Counted from the first letter of the stretch, positions 1 to 5,624 are shown. The stretch: 13,339 nucleotides of DNA from JAGOPB01 sp964606295 (GCA_964606295.1 CAZSFR010000021.1:1-13339); one strand, 5' to 3'. The notes: a model not told the origin generated them from the sequence alone. Made by a program: numbers and translations.

Positions 1-199
1 ATGGGGAGAGTATTAACAACTAATTAAGTGTTCTGCTTGAGGGCTCCGTGTAGGTAATTTTATTTCAATCATTTATGCCATATTTGGTGTTTTGGGTCAA
101 GGAAATAAAGGTCAGAATCTGCTATACTAAGAGAGTCGCAATTATTCTATATTTAATTTGCTAGTCCCTAAAGCCTAGTGCCTAGCCTCTCAAAAACAT
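1..199. other. Region upstream of lemA, no gene seen
   Basis: No convincing coding region. An ATG at position 1 opens a frame that closes within nine codons. The region holds one promoter candidate (120-128) and, just before lemA, a short run of imperfect repeats of CCTAG (about 161-187). It probably represents intergenic sequence plus the lemA leader; an upstream gene may lie outside the window. Confidence 0.5.
120..128 (+). promoter_or_regulatory. Extended -10 promoter candidate for lemA
   Basis: TGCTATACT fits the extended -10 pattern TGn-TATAAT with one mismatch in the hexamer. No good -35 box is seen at 16-18 bp. The same 9-mer, TGCTATACT, occurs on the minus strand at 5032-5040 directly in front of another gene, which supports it as a real promoter element in this genome. 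It would give a lemA leader of roughly 65 nt. Confidence 0.4.
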
Positions 200-757
200 A
201 TGTCTACACTACTTATCATTATTATCAGCATAGCCGTCCTCGTTATTATAGGAATCGGCATGTACAACAGCTTTATACGCCTTGTGAACCGCACCAAGGA
301 AGCGTGGGCTGATATTGAAGTCCAGCTCAAGCGTCGTTATGACCTCATCCCAAACCTTGTCAGTGCTGTTAAAGGCTATGCAACACATGAGTCGTCGGTG
401 TTTGAAAAAGTTACCCAAGCCCGCGCAGCGGCGATGGGGGCACGAACAGCAGGCGAGCATGCCCAGACTGAAGCAGTTCTCGGACAAGCAATTACAGGAC
501 TCTTTGGTATTGCAGAAGCGTATCCTGATCTCAAAGCAAATACCAATTTCCTAGAACTCCAGCGAGAACTCTCTGATACAGAAAACAAGATTCAAGCAGC
601 ACGTCGTTTCTACAACACAAACGTGCGTGATTTGAATACCAAAATTGAAATGTTTCCGGGAAATGTGTTCGCGAATATTTTTAACTTCAAAAATATGGAA
701 TTCTTCGATATTCCAGACGATGGTGTCGAATCAAAGCCGGTTGAAGTGAAATTCTAA
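200..757 (+). CDS. lemA: LemA family membrane protein
   Basis: A 185-residue protein of normal LemA length. Residues about 3-20 form one hydrophobic membrane segment. After it comes the family's most typical stretch, NRTKEAWADIEVQLKRRYDL, followed by IPNLVSAVKGYATHE (about residues 30-64), and then a predicted all-helical body ending in FNFKNMEFFDI. LemA proteins are anchored helical-bundle proteins of poorly defined function, with the helical domain probably outside the cytoplasm. They are often found beside the membrane protease HtpX, which lies 2.2 kb downstream here with a set of anchored proteins in between. The ATG at 200 is the only start that includes the membrane segment. No Shine-Dalgarno sequence is visible. 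Family assignment is secure; the cellular role is not. Confidence 0.95.
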   Translation: MSTLLIIIISIAVLVIIGIGMYNSFIRLVNRTKEAWADIEVQLKRRYDLIPNLVSAVKGYATHESSVFEKVTQARAAAMGARTAGEHAQTEAVLGQAITGLFGIAEAYPDLKANTNFLELQRELSDTENKIQAARRFYNTNVRDLNTKIEMFPGNVFANIFNFKNMEFFDIPDDGVESKPVEVKF

Positions 758-834
758 TGAATAGGACTTCAAGATTCTTTATCATTTAAGTCTGTATTGC
801 GATAGTATTGTTTTTGTTGGATCGTGCGGAAATT

Positions 835-951
835 ATGCAGTTTCGTTGGCTTACCGCCGACATGGGATGGTGTCAGAATCATGCGAACGGTTTAAAAATT
901 GGAGACGATGTTATATTTAAATTTCCTGAAGGTGGATCGGTTTGTGTTTAA
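835..951 (+). CDS. Possible 38-residue micro-ORF or gene remnant
   Basis: The 758-964 gap after lemA contains an ATG-started frame of 38 codons ending in TAA. Its sequence includes MQFRWLTADMGWC and NGLKIGDDVIFKFPEGG. The frame is open upstream to 790 with hydrophobic codons (IAIVLFLL), so a TTG or ATT start could add a membrane-like segment. No ribosome binding site or promoter is visible. The amino-acid composition looks protein-like rather than random, so this may be a tiny secreted protein or the tail of a gene broken in the rearrangement downstream. I do not recognise a family. Confidence 0.25.
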   Translation: MQFRWLTADMGWCQNHANGLKIGDDVIFKFPEGGSVCV

Positions 952-979
952 TAAGTAAAAAATTATGGAAGAAACAACT

Positions 980-1522
980 ATGCAAAATAACAATTCAAAA
1001 CTAAATACAGTGCTCCTCATTATCATAGTTATCCTTGCAGCTATTGGTGTGTGGAAATTGATAGACAATGACAAAGAGATGGATGGCAATATCGATATGG
1101 AAAGTAGTGGTATTGTTATGAAGGACAGTGAGACTAAAGCAGTTAATGAGACAACACAGCCCGCTCAAATAGAAGAAAATGCTTACGAAAATACAAAGTA
1201 TGATTTTTATGTAGACATACCTGGAGCTATTACAACAGAGTCATCTCAAGGCGGAAAGTATCCGACTATGATTTATGAGATAAAAGGCAACAGTGCGAGC
1301 ATGACAGTGAAGGTTCCTGATTCTGTTTCTGATTGGAGAATTTTCCTTGACGCAAAACAATATGTTGGCAATGTAACTGTCGGGGGAAATACGTTTGAAC
1401 ACTGGACCCTTGGTGGTGAATTCGGGGCAGGGCACTACTATGTAATTGAGCAGGGTGGGTATCTGTATGAGATTTCGACATCCAACCAGGCAAATCTTGA
1501 ATATTTCGGATTCACTGATTAG
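980..1522 (+). CDS. Anchored extracytoplasmic protein, copy 1
   Basis: A 180-residue protein, identical to the one at 2422-2964. Residues about 9-26 form an N-terminal membrane segment (LNTVLLIIIVILAAIGVW), followed by an acidic and polar linker (about 27-60) and a compact outer domain from about residue 60 (YENTKYDFYVDIPGA) to the end, rich in Gly, aromatic and beta-type residues. I do not recognise the domain; a small beta-sheet fold resembling surface-exposed accessory domains is an inference. The start at 980 is chosen because it matches both paralogues. An in-frame ATG at 965 would add MEETT, which lies outside the repeat. It sits between lemA and htpX, so a role in envelope maintenance is possible but unproven. 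Confidence 0.8.
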   Translation: MQNNNSKLNTVLLIIIVILAAIGVWKLIDNDKEMDGNIDMESSGIVMKDSETKAVNETTQPAQIEENAYENTKYDFYVDIPGAITTESSQGGKYPTMIYEIKGNSASMTVKVPDSVSDWRIFLDAKQYVGNVTVGGNTFEHWTLGGEFGAGHYYVIEQGGYLYEISTSNQANLEYFGFTD

Positions 1523-1534
1523 TTTTTTGTAACC

Positions 1535-1540
1535 TATAAC
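1535..1540 (+). promoter_or_regulatory. Duplicated htpX promoter in front of the chimeric ORF
   Basis: TATAAC, 7 nt before the ATG at 1548. It is an exact copy of the -10-like element in front of htpX (2977-2982) because it lies inside the 604-bp repeat. If that element drives htpX, this copy should drive the chimeric ORF. The -35-like TTCACT lies 18 bp upstream within the end of the preceding gene. Confidence 0.35.
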
Positions 1541-1547
1541 CTAACCC

Positions 1548-1841
1548 ATGGCAACTCTCTACACACAACAAGATAAAAATGTTACCGGAGCCATAAAAGG
1601 CGCGTATTTCTTTGAAGCAAATGTACTTCTCAATATTTTAGATAAGGACAAAAACCTGCTTCGCGCGAGCCATGGCAACGCGACGACGGACTGGATGACT
1701 GCAGAACCGGTTTCATTTGAAGGGACGCTCGACTTCACTGGTCTACCTCTTGGTCCTGCATATATAGAGATTCACAACGACAATGCATCTGGAGAGCCTC
1801 AGTATGATAAGTCAATTTTGATTCCAGTTATTATTCAATAA
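1548..1841 (+). pseudogene. Chimeric ORF: HtpX N-terminus joined to truncated Gmad2 domain
   Basis: A 97-codon frame. Residues 1-12 (MATLYTQQDKNV) are exactly the start of HtpX, encoded by the repeat. From residue 13 the sequence is a Gmad2-type, immunoglobulin-like domain: TGAIKGAYFFEANVLLNILD, then DWMTAEPVSFEGTLDF and a C-terminal strand ILIPVIIQ. These match the family pattern of VTG..kG..FFEA, dWMt..fv.F and ..iPV. The first beta strand of the domain is missing, and so is any membrane anchor or signal peptide. In related genomes Gmad2 domains are usually outside the membrane, so this product would be misplaced in the cytoplasm. The likely parent was an anchored protein of the MQNNNSKLN family whose 5' part was overwritten. 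It could be translated from the copied htpX promoter, but I treat it as a broken gene, or an assembly chimera. Confidence 0.7.
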
Positions 1842-1845
1842 ACCA

Positions 1846-2406
1846 ATGCAAAACAACAATTCAAAATTAAATACAGTTTTATTGATAATCCTCATTATCC
1901 TCGCAGCGATTTGCGTGTGGAAACTCGTTGATAATGATAGAGATATAGTAGACGATGATATGGAAGATGTATTGATCACGGAGACAGATGACACTGATGA
2001 AGACGAGGTAAAAACGGTAACGGAGACAAAGCCTGTTGTCAAAACGTATCAATATCCCCAGACGGGCCCTGCATTCTTTACTCTTGATGCGGTAGGAAAT
2101 CCCATCATCTCCTACGGAAGTATGCCAACTACGCTCATCTTTTCTGGATCTCTCGGCACAGACACTATAAGTTATTCGACGGCGAGCCAAGGATCATTTG
2201 GTTGTATCGACCTTGATTATCCGACTACGGAAAAGAAATTTGGTGTCTATACATATTCCACATGTTCATACGGAGGCAATACGTATTTTCACAAAAGTGG
2301 ATTTGAAAACATAAGTGTACTTGTGAAAACCTCAGGTGCAAACCAAGCTACGCCACACTATGCAAATCTTTCGACGCTCAAATTTACAATGGAAGGAGAA
2401 AATTAA
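1846..2406 (+). CDS. Anchored extracytoplasmic protein, third paralogue with different outer domain
   Basis: A 186-residue protein. Residues 1-29 are nearly identical to the two flanking copies (MQNNNSKLNTVLLI, then ILAAICVWKLVDNDRD), and the DNA in this part is clearly homologous. After the membrane segment comes a very acidic linker (DDDMEDVLITETDDTDEDE, about residues 36-54). The outer domain from about residue 70 has no evident similarity to that of the neighbours. It is Ser/Thr/Tyr/Gly-rich with two cysteines (in GSFGCIDLD and TYSTCSYGG), which could form a disulfide outside the cell. I know no family for it. It starts 4 bases after the stop of the chimeric ORF and ends 15 bases before the next paralogue, consistent with co-transcription. 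Confidence 0.85.
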   Translation: MQNNNSKLNTVLLIILIILAAICVWKLVDNDRDIVDDDMEDVLITETDDTDEDEVKTVTETKPVVKTYQYPQTGPAFFTLDAVGNPIISYGSMPTTLIFSGSLGTDTISYSTASQGSFGCIDLDYPTTEKKFGVYTYSTCSYGGNTYFHKSGFENISVLVKTSGANQATPHYANLSTLKFTMEGEN

Positions 2407-2421
2407 TAATAATTATTTTAT

Positions 2422-2964
2422 ATGCAAAATAACAATTCAAAACTAAATACAGTGCTCCTCATTATCATAGTTATCCTTGCAGCTATTGGTGTGTGGAAAT
2501 TGATAGACAATGACAAAGAGATGGATGGCAATATCGATATGGAAAGTAGTGGTATTGTTATGAAGGACAGTGAGACTAAAGCAGTTAATGAGACAACACA
2601 GCCCGCTCAAATAGAAGAAAATGCTTACGAAAATACAAAGTATGATTTTTATGTAGACATACCTGGAGCTATTACAACAGAGTCATCTCAAGGCGGAAAG
2701 TATCCGACTATGATTTATGAGATAAAAGGCAACAGTGCGAGCATGACAGTGAAGGTTCCTGATTCTGTTTCTGATTGGAGAATTTTCCTTGACGCAAAAC
2801 AATATGTTGGCAATGTAACTGTCGGGGGAAATACGTTTGAACACTGGACCCTTGGTGGTGAATTCGGGGCAGGGCACTACTATGTAATTGAGCAGGGTGG
2901 GTATCTGTATGAGATTTCGACATCCAACCAGGCAAATCTTGAATATTTCGGATTCACTGATTAG
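2422..2964 (+). CDS. Anchored extracytoplasmic protein, copy 2
   Basis: This encodes the same 180 residues as 980-1522, with no silent change, including the membrane segment at about 9-26 and the unrecognised outer domain. It lies 25 bp upstream of htpX, and the htpX -35-like and -10-like elements overlap its end and that short gap. The upstream gap (2407-2421) is only 15 bp of A and T. As the copy in undisturbed context with htpX, it is probably the original. Function unknown; the neighbourhood suggests the cell envelope. Confidence 0.85.
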   Translation: MQNNNSKLNTVLLIIIVILAAIGVWKLIDNDKEMDGNIDMESSGIVMKDSETKAVNETTQPAQIEENAYENTKYDFYVDIPGAITTESSQGGKYPTMIYEIKGNSASMTVKVPDSVSDWRIFLDAKQYVGNVTVGGNTFEHWTLGGEFGAGHYYVIEQGGYLYEISTSNQANLEYFGFTD

Positions 2965-2976
2965 TTTTTTGTAACC

Positions 2977-2982
2977 TATAAC
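2977..2982 (+). promoter_or_regulatory. Candidate -10 for htpX giving a leaderless mRNA
   Basis: TATAAC, followed by 7 nt and the htpX ATG. A TTCACT, 18 bp upstream (2953-2958), could be a weak -35. The spacing puts the transcription start at or next to the start codon, as at several other genes in this window. There is no TG extension, so confidence is lower than for the others. Confidence 0.35.
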
Positions 2983-2989
2983 CTAACCC

Positions 2990-3868
2990 ATGGCAACTCT
3001 CTACACACAACAAGATAAAAATGTCCGCCGGACGTGGCTACTCATGACCACGTTTTTGGTGATGATCGTTGGAATCGGATTCATTTTCTCGCAGATATAT
3101 GGCAATCCAAATATTTTATATTTTTTCTTTGCTTTTGCGCTTTTTATGAATCTGTATTCTTATTGGAATAGTGCCAAGATCGCACTTCGTGTCTCTGGTG
3201 CAAAACCCGCAAGCGAGGCTGAATATCCCGAGCTTCATCGCATCATTGAAAATCTGTCTATTACTGCAGGCCTACCCAAACCAAAAGTCTATGTGATCAA
3301 TGATCCAGCACCAAATGCATTTGCAACAGGAAGGAATAAAGAGCATGCAGCAGTTGCATTTACAACTGGTATTTTGCAACTCCTCGACCGAGCTGAGCTT
3401 GAGGGTGTCGCTGCACATGAGCTCTCCCATATCGGGAACAAAGATATACTCGTTTCTACGGTCGCAGTCATTCTTGCAGGGTTCATATCGCTCATTGCAG
3501 ATATATTTTTGCGGTCACAAATTTTTGGAGGGGGGAGAGACAATGATTCTAAGGCTGGCAATATACTCATGATAGTGGGTATTGCCCTTGCGATACTTGC
3601 GCCAATATTTGCGATGCTTATTCAGCTTTCGATATCCCGCAAGCGAGAATTTCTTGCAGATGCAAGCGGTGCTCTACTCACTCGATACCCTGAGGGGCTC
3701 GCGAGTGCGCTTGGAAAGATTCATACGTACAATCGTCCGATGCAGAAAGCGCATCAAGCTACCGCACATCTTTTCATTGCTAATCCTTTTGGTGGGAAAA
3801 ATATTCGAAGTTTATTTGCGACTCATCCGCCAGTAGAAGCCCGCGTCAAAGCTCTTCTTGTAAAATAG
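2990..3868 (+). CDS. htpX: HtpX family membrane zinc metalloprotease (M48)
   Basis: 292 residues, a normal HtpX length. Two N-terminal membrane helices (about 14-34 and 41-60) precede the protease domain. The zinc site is complete: HELSH at residues 143-147 gives both histidines and the catalytic Glu144, and Glu220 in SRKREFLADASG is the third ligand. Two further hydrophobic segments (about 156-180 and 195-215) lie between these motifs, and the C-terminus has the conserved LFATHPPVEARVKAL. HtpX degrades damaged or misassembled membrane proteins on the cytoplasmic side. The family commonly lies next to lemA, which is here at the other end of the block. The first 12 codons are duplicated at 1548. 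The gene ends in TAG with no clear terminator. Confidence 0.96.
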   Translation: MATLYTQQDKNVRRTWLLMTTFLVMIVGIGFIFSQIYGNPNILYFFFAFALFMNLYSYWNSAKIALRVSGAKPASEAEYPELHRIIENLSITAGLPKPKVYVINDPAPNAFATGRNKEHAAVAFTTGILQLLDRAELEGVAAHELSHIGNKDILVSTVAVILAGFISLIADIFLRSQIFGGGRDNDSKAGNILMIVGIALAILAPIFAMLIQLSISRKREFLADASGALLTRYPEGLASALGKIHTYNRPMQKAHQATAHLFIANPFGGKNIRSLFATHPPVEARVKALLVK

Positions 3869-3870
3869 AT

Positions 3871-3898
3871 TTGATACAGCTTTCAAAAATGATAGTAT
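3871..3898 (+). promoter_or_regulatory. Candidate promoter for tRNA-Ser
   Basis: TTGATA (3871-3876) and TAGTAT (3893-3898) are separated by 16 bp. They lie immediately after the htpX stop and about 75 bp before the tRNA. This is the best pair in the gap, but the -10 matches consensus at only four of six positions. Confidence 0.35.
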
Positions 3899-3973
3899 AA
3901 GCAACGCCAGGAGCTTCACTGTTATTTTTGTTTATCAATGCTTACTCTATCGGTATTTGACATAAAGTAAGGC

Positions 3974-4058
3974 AGAGGGTTCGCATAGTGGTCTAGTGCA
4001 CTACCTTGGAAAGGTAGCAAGGTGAAAGCCTTCACGGGTTCGAATCCCGTACCCTCTG
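3974..4058 (+). tRNA. tRNA-Ser (anticodon GGA)
   Basis: All parts of a class II tRNA can be folded. The acceptor stem is AGAGGGT with ACCCTCT (3974-3980 and 4051-4057). The D arm is closed by GCA/TGC. The anticodon stem CTACC/GGTAG has loop TTGGAAA, giving anticodon GGA (4008-4010). A long variable arm has stem AAGG/CCTT. The T arm ACGGG-TTCGAAT-CCCGT ends in the acceptor, and base 4058 is G, the discriminator expected for serine. It reads UCC and UCU codons. CCA is not encoded (CTT follows), so a CCA-adding enzyme would be needed. Confidence 0.95.
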
Positions 4059-4085
4059 CTTTGTTTTATGTCTGAGAAATGCCAT

Positions 4086-4130
4086 AAAGTGTCGAAGCTT
4101 TTGAGGATTCAAATTCCACCACCTCTGCCA
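4086..4130 (+). pseudogene. Decayed 3' half of a second serine-type tRNA
   Basis: Starting 28 bp after the intact tRNA, this segment aligns with its 3' half. It has a variable-arm-like hairpin (AAAG...CTTT), then GAGGATTCAAATTCCAC in place of the T arm (one mismatched pair), and CACCTCT plus G plus encoded CCA. The anticodon and D arms are not recognisable. The octamer CCTCTGCC at its end is perfectly complementary to GGCAGAGG at 3971-3978, at the 5' edge of the intact tRNA. It is either an old tandem duplicate that lost its 5' half or a footprint of integration at a tRNA gene. Confidence 0.6.
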
Positions 4131-4165
4131 CAAATAAGACATTCTTTACTTACAGCAGTCTATTT

Positions 4166-4179
4166 TGTTACAATATAAT
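4166..4179 (+). promoter_or_regulatory. Promoter candidate for the RRM gene
   Basis: Two overlapping -10 candidates are present: extended TGTTACAAT (4166-4174) and a perfect TATAAT (4174-4179), with CTTACA 19 bp upstream of the latter. Either would start a transcript near 4182-4187 and leave a leader of 70-80 nt, unusually long for this window. Confidence 0.5.
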
Positions 4180-4185
4180 TGTATT

Positions 4186-4258
4186 TTTGTAGGGCCGTAG
4201 GTAACTTGGTTCGCGTCAAAATACGGTCGACTCATTATTTTATTTTGTTTACATTCAC
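4186..4258 (+). promoter_or_regulatory. Structured 5' leader of the RRM gene
   Basis: The leader contains GCCGTA (4194-4199) and TACGGT (4222-4227), which can pair as a 6-bp stem (one G-U) around a 22-nt loop. An unstructured U-rich stretch then runs to the ATG. Small RRM genes in cyanobacteria and some other bacteria are cold-induced, so a temperature- or self-responsive leader is conceivable. No known riboswitch is recognised. Confidence 0.25.
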
Positions 4259-4567
4259 ATGAATAATAAACTCTATATCGGTTCACTCGCATATGCGACA
4301 ACTGATGATTCACTCCGCAATCACTTTGCGCAGGCAGGCGAAGTCCTCACTGCATCAGTGGTTATGGACAAGATGACAGGTCGTTCACGAGGCTTCGGTT
4401 TCGTTGAAATGGCTGACGAGGCAACTGCTCAAAATGCAATCAGCATGTTTGACGGAAAGGAGCTTGATGGACGTGCTATCAACGTTTCTGTTGCTCGTCC
4501 AAAAGAGGAAGGCGCAAATCGTGCACCTCGAGGAGGTTTTGGCGGAGGTAACCACCGAAGCTACTAG
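4259..4567 (+). CDS. Small RRM-type RNA-binding protein with Gly-rich tail
   Basis: 102 residues consisting of one RNA recognition motif and a short tail. RNP2 is LYIGSL (residues 5-10) and RNP1 is RGFGFVEM (44-51), so the RNA-stacking aromatics are present (Tyr6, Phe46, Phe48). RNP1 ends in Met instead of the usual aromatic. The beta-alpha-beta-beta-alpha-beta length is complete to about residue 80 (INVSVARPKEE). The tail APRGGFGGGNHRSY resembles the glycine-rich ends of cyanobacterial Rbp proteins and plant GRPs. The protein probably binds single-stranded RNA and acts as an RNA chaperone or stability factor. It is a single-gene unit with its own promoter and a strong terminator. Confidence 0.93.
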   Translation: MNNKLYIGSLAYATTDDSLRNHFAQAGEVLTASVVMDKMTGRSRGFGFVEMADEATAQNAISMFDGKELDGRAINVSVARPKEEGANRAPRGGFGGGNHRSY

Positions 4568-4574
4568 TCTTTTT

Positions 4575-4606
4575 AAAAAAATCCCACCAGTTGGTGGGAT
4601 TTTTTT
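4575..4606. terminator. Bidirectional intrinsic terminator between convergent genes
   Basis: Seven A residues, then the arms TCCCACCA and TGGTGGGA around a 2-4 nt loop, then seven T residues. Because the A run and T run are symmetric, it ends transcription on both strands: the RRM gene (stop at 4567) and the minus-strand gene whose stop codon begins at 4610 and whose last base is 4608, immediately outside the hairpin. Confidence 0.93.
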
Positions 4607-4607
4607 A

Positions 4608-5024
4608 TTAAAACATTTTTTGGAGCCGTTTCTCACCGGCATGTTCGAGAATTACTCTCGCTTCTTCCAAGTGCTCGTTTGAAATACCGGCTTTGTCTAG
4701 CAGTTTGTCATACACACGTTTCGAAATTTCATCAACGGGAATATCGTGTAGAAGTGCTGGTAAAATCTTTTCCATAAAATCAAAATCTACTTCTGACTCC
4801 ACACGGCGACGCGCTTCTTCTGTGGTAATCTGCCTTTCCTTGCAAAACGTAACGAGTGCGTCTGGGTATTCACTCATTAAGAAAATGACAATTTGGGGTG
4901 TGAGAGGGGACACGTGTGGTTGATAGGTTTTGTCCTCCATCTTGGTTTGGTTTGCCTTACCGATAGCTTTCAGTTTATTTGTAATTCCATTTTTATCGAA
5001 AAGTTCTTTGAAGTTCATATTCAT
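4608..5024 (-). CDS. Hypothetical 138-residue cytoplasmic protein
   Basis: No membrane segment, signal peptide or known motif is seen. The protein is charged and probably mostly helical. It begins MNMNFKELFDKNGITNKLK, has a middle part PLTPQIVIFLMSEYPDAL, and ends in a Glu/Lys/Arg-rich helical stretch (EEARVILEHAGEKRLQKMF). The frame is open further upstream to 5120, but that would overlap the divergent gene and cross both promoters. ATG at 5024 is preferred because an extended -10 (TGCTATACT) lies exactly 7 nt before it; the second ATG (5018) is an alternative. It is the only minus-strand gene of the window, convergent with the RRM gene and divergent from the DUF2231 gene. I do not know its function. 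Confidence 0.8.
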   Translation of the reverse strand: MNMNFKELFDKNGITNKLKAIGKANQTKMEDKTYQPHVSPLTPQIVIFLMSEYPDALVTFCKERQITTEEARRRVESEVDFDFMEKILPALLHDIPVDEISKRVYDKLLDKAGISNEHLEEARVILEHAGEKRLQKMF

Positions 5025-5031
5025 ATATAGG

Positions 5032-5040
5032 AGTATAGCA
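5032..5040 (-). promoter_or_regulatory. Extended -10 promoter of the minus-strand gene (leaderless)
   Basis: Read on the minus strand it is TGCTATACT, then 7 nt and ATG (5024). Transcription should begin at or one base before the start codon. No -35 is evident. It is the same 9-mer as upstream of lemA. Confidence 0.6.
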
Positions 5041-5065
5041 GAAAGTCGATAGGAAAGAGAAGAAG

Positions 5066-5074
5066 TGATATACT
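5066..5074 (+). promoter_or_regulatory. Extended -10 promoter of the DUF2231 gene (leaderless)
   Basis: TGATATACT followed by 6 nt and ATG at 5081. It faces away from the minus-strand promoter at 5032-5040, with only 25 bp between the two elements. RNA polymerase bound at one would cover the other, so the two genes may exclude each other at initiation. Confidence 0.6.
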
Positions 5075-5080
5075 TCATAT

Positions 5081-5599
5081 ATGGATTTACACCCAATGTT
5101 TGTTCACTTCCCGATAGCACTTTTCACCTTTTATGCTATTTTGGAAATTCTTCCATTTGAGAAGAAAGTTGGTAAAGGTTATTTTTATATTAAACTTTTT
5201 CTGCTCACAGCAGGCGCAGTTATGAGTGTTCCTACTTATATTTCAGGAAGTGTTGCGGGAGAAGGTATTGAAAACGGGCCTATGGGACTCGTTGTTGCGT
5301 ATCATGCATTTTTTGCAGGAGGAGCTATTGTGTCAGCGTGTGTCCTTGGTGTCCTGTATTTGATTCGTTTGCGACAGGAATATCCAGAAACTGTCGTTGG
5401 AAAAATACTCCTTCGCTATGTTCCTGATTTTGTTCCCAGAGTATTGAGGCTTCTCCTATCTCGCGGATTTATGGTCTTCGGTGCAACCCTCGTCCTATTT
5501 TTTGTAACCATTACGGGGGCTCTTGGAGGTTCACTTGTCTATGGACCAGACGCTGACCCTCTAATTCGTTTAGTTTACAAGGTTTTAAACCTTTCTTAA
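5081..5599 (+). CDS. DUF2231 family membrane protein
   Basis: 172 residues with the family's opening motif LHPMFVHFPIAL (residues 3-14) and four hydrophobic segments: about 8-25, 35-55, 70-95 and 128-152. The histidines at residues 4 and 9 at the membrane edge are typical of DUF2231 proteins and may bind a metal or heme, but the family's biochemical role is not established. The ATG at 5081 is fixed by the promoter spacing and by the motif at the N-terminus. A DoxX-type protein follows 57 bp downstream with its own promoter, so a shared redox or membrane function is possible. Confidence 0.85.
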   Translation: MDLHPMFVHFPIALFTFYAILEILPFEKKVGKGYFYIKLFLLTAGAVMSVPTYISGSVAGEGIENGPMGLVVAYHAFFAGGAIVSACVLGVLYLIRLRQEYPETVVGKILLRYVPDFVPRVLRLLLSRGFMVFGATLVLFFVTITGALGGSLVYGPDADPLIRLVYKVLNLS

Positions 5600-5624
5600 C
5601 GACAATAATGAAAAGTGGTATAAT
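5596..5624 (+). promoter_or_regulatory. Promoter of the DoxX-type gene
   Basis: TTAACG (5596-5601), a 17-bp spacer, and TATAAT (5619-5624) with a TG extension (5616-5617). This is the best complete promoter in the window. It overlaps the last bases and stop codon of the DUF2231 gene and predicts a leader of about 25 nt before the ATG at 5657. No Shine-Dalgarno sequence is seen in that leader. Confidence 0.7.

Larger units (their letters stand above)
979..1582. repeat. 604-bp exact direct repeat, left copy
   Basis: Identical base for base with 2421-3024 (offset 1442). The repeat starts one base before the ATG of the anchored protein and ends 35 bases into the htpX reading frame. Bases just outside differ at both ends (978 C against 2420 A; 1583 T against 3025 C). 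The left edge coincides with a segment that is also conserved in the third paralogue (1846), so it could have been paired by homology. The right edge shows no obvious homology. Perfect identity implies a very recent event, gene conversion or an assembly artefact. Confidence 0.97.
2421..3024. repeat. 604-bp exact direct repeat, right copy
   Basis: Same sequence as 979-1582. This copy looks ancestral for the right end because it continues without a break into a complete htpX gene. It includes the stop of the anchored protein, the 25-bp gap with the htpX promoter, and htpX codons 1-11 plus two bases of codon 12. Confidence 0.97.

Noticed and set aside
161..187. Repeated CCTAG units before lemA as a CRISPR or phase-variable repeat
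   Set aside because: Only two or three imperfect short units without regular spacing; no CRISPR array is present anywhere in the window.
965..979. Five-codon upstream extension of the copy 1 anchored protein
   Set aside because: Both paralogues start at the MQNNN methionine; the extra codons lie outside the repeat and lack support.
979..3024. Insertion sequence or transposon as the cause of the 604-bp repeat
   Set aside because: No terminal inverted repeats, target duplication or transposase is found in or near the repeat.
3957..3962. Perfect TTGACA before the tRNA as its -35
   Set aside because: A -10 at normal spacing would fall inside the tRNA gene, where none is seen.
4608..5120. Longer form of the minus-strand gene (170 residues)
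   Set aside because: It would overlap the start of the divergent DUF2231 gene and cross both promoters; the ATG at 5024 fits the extended -10 spacing.
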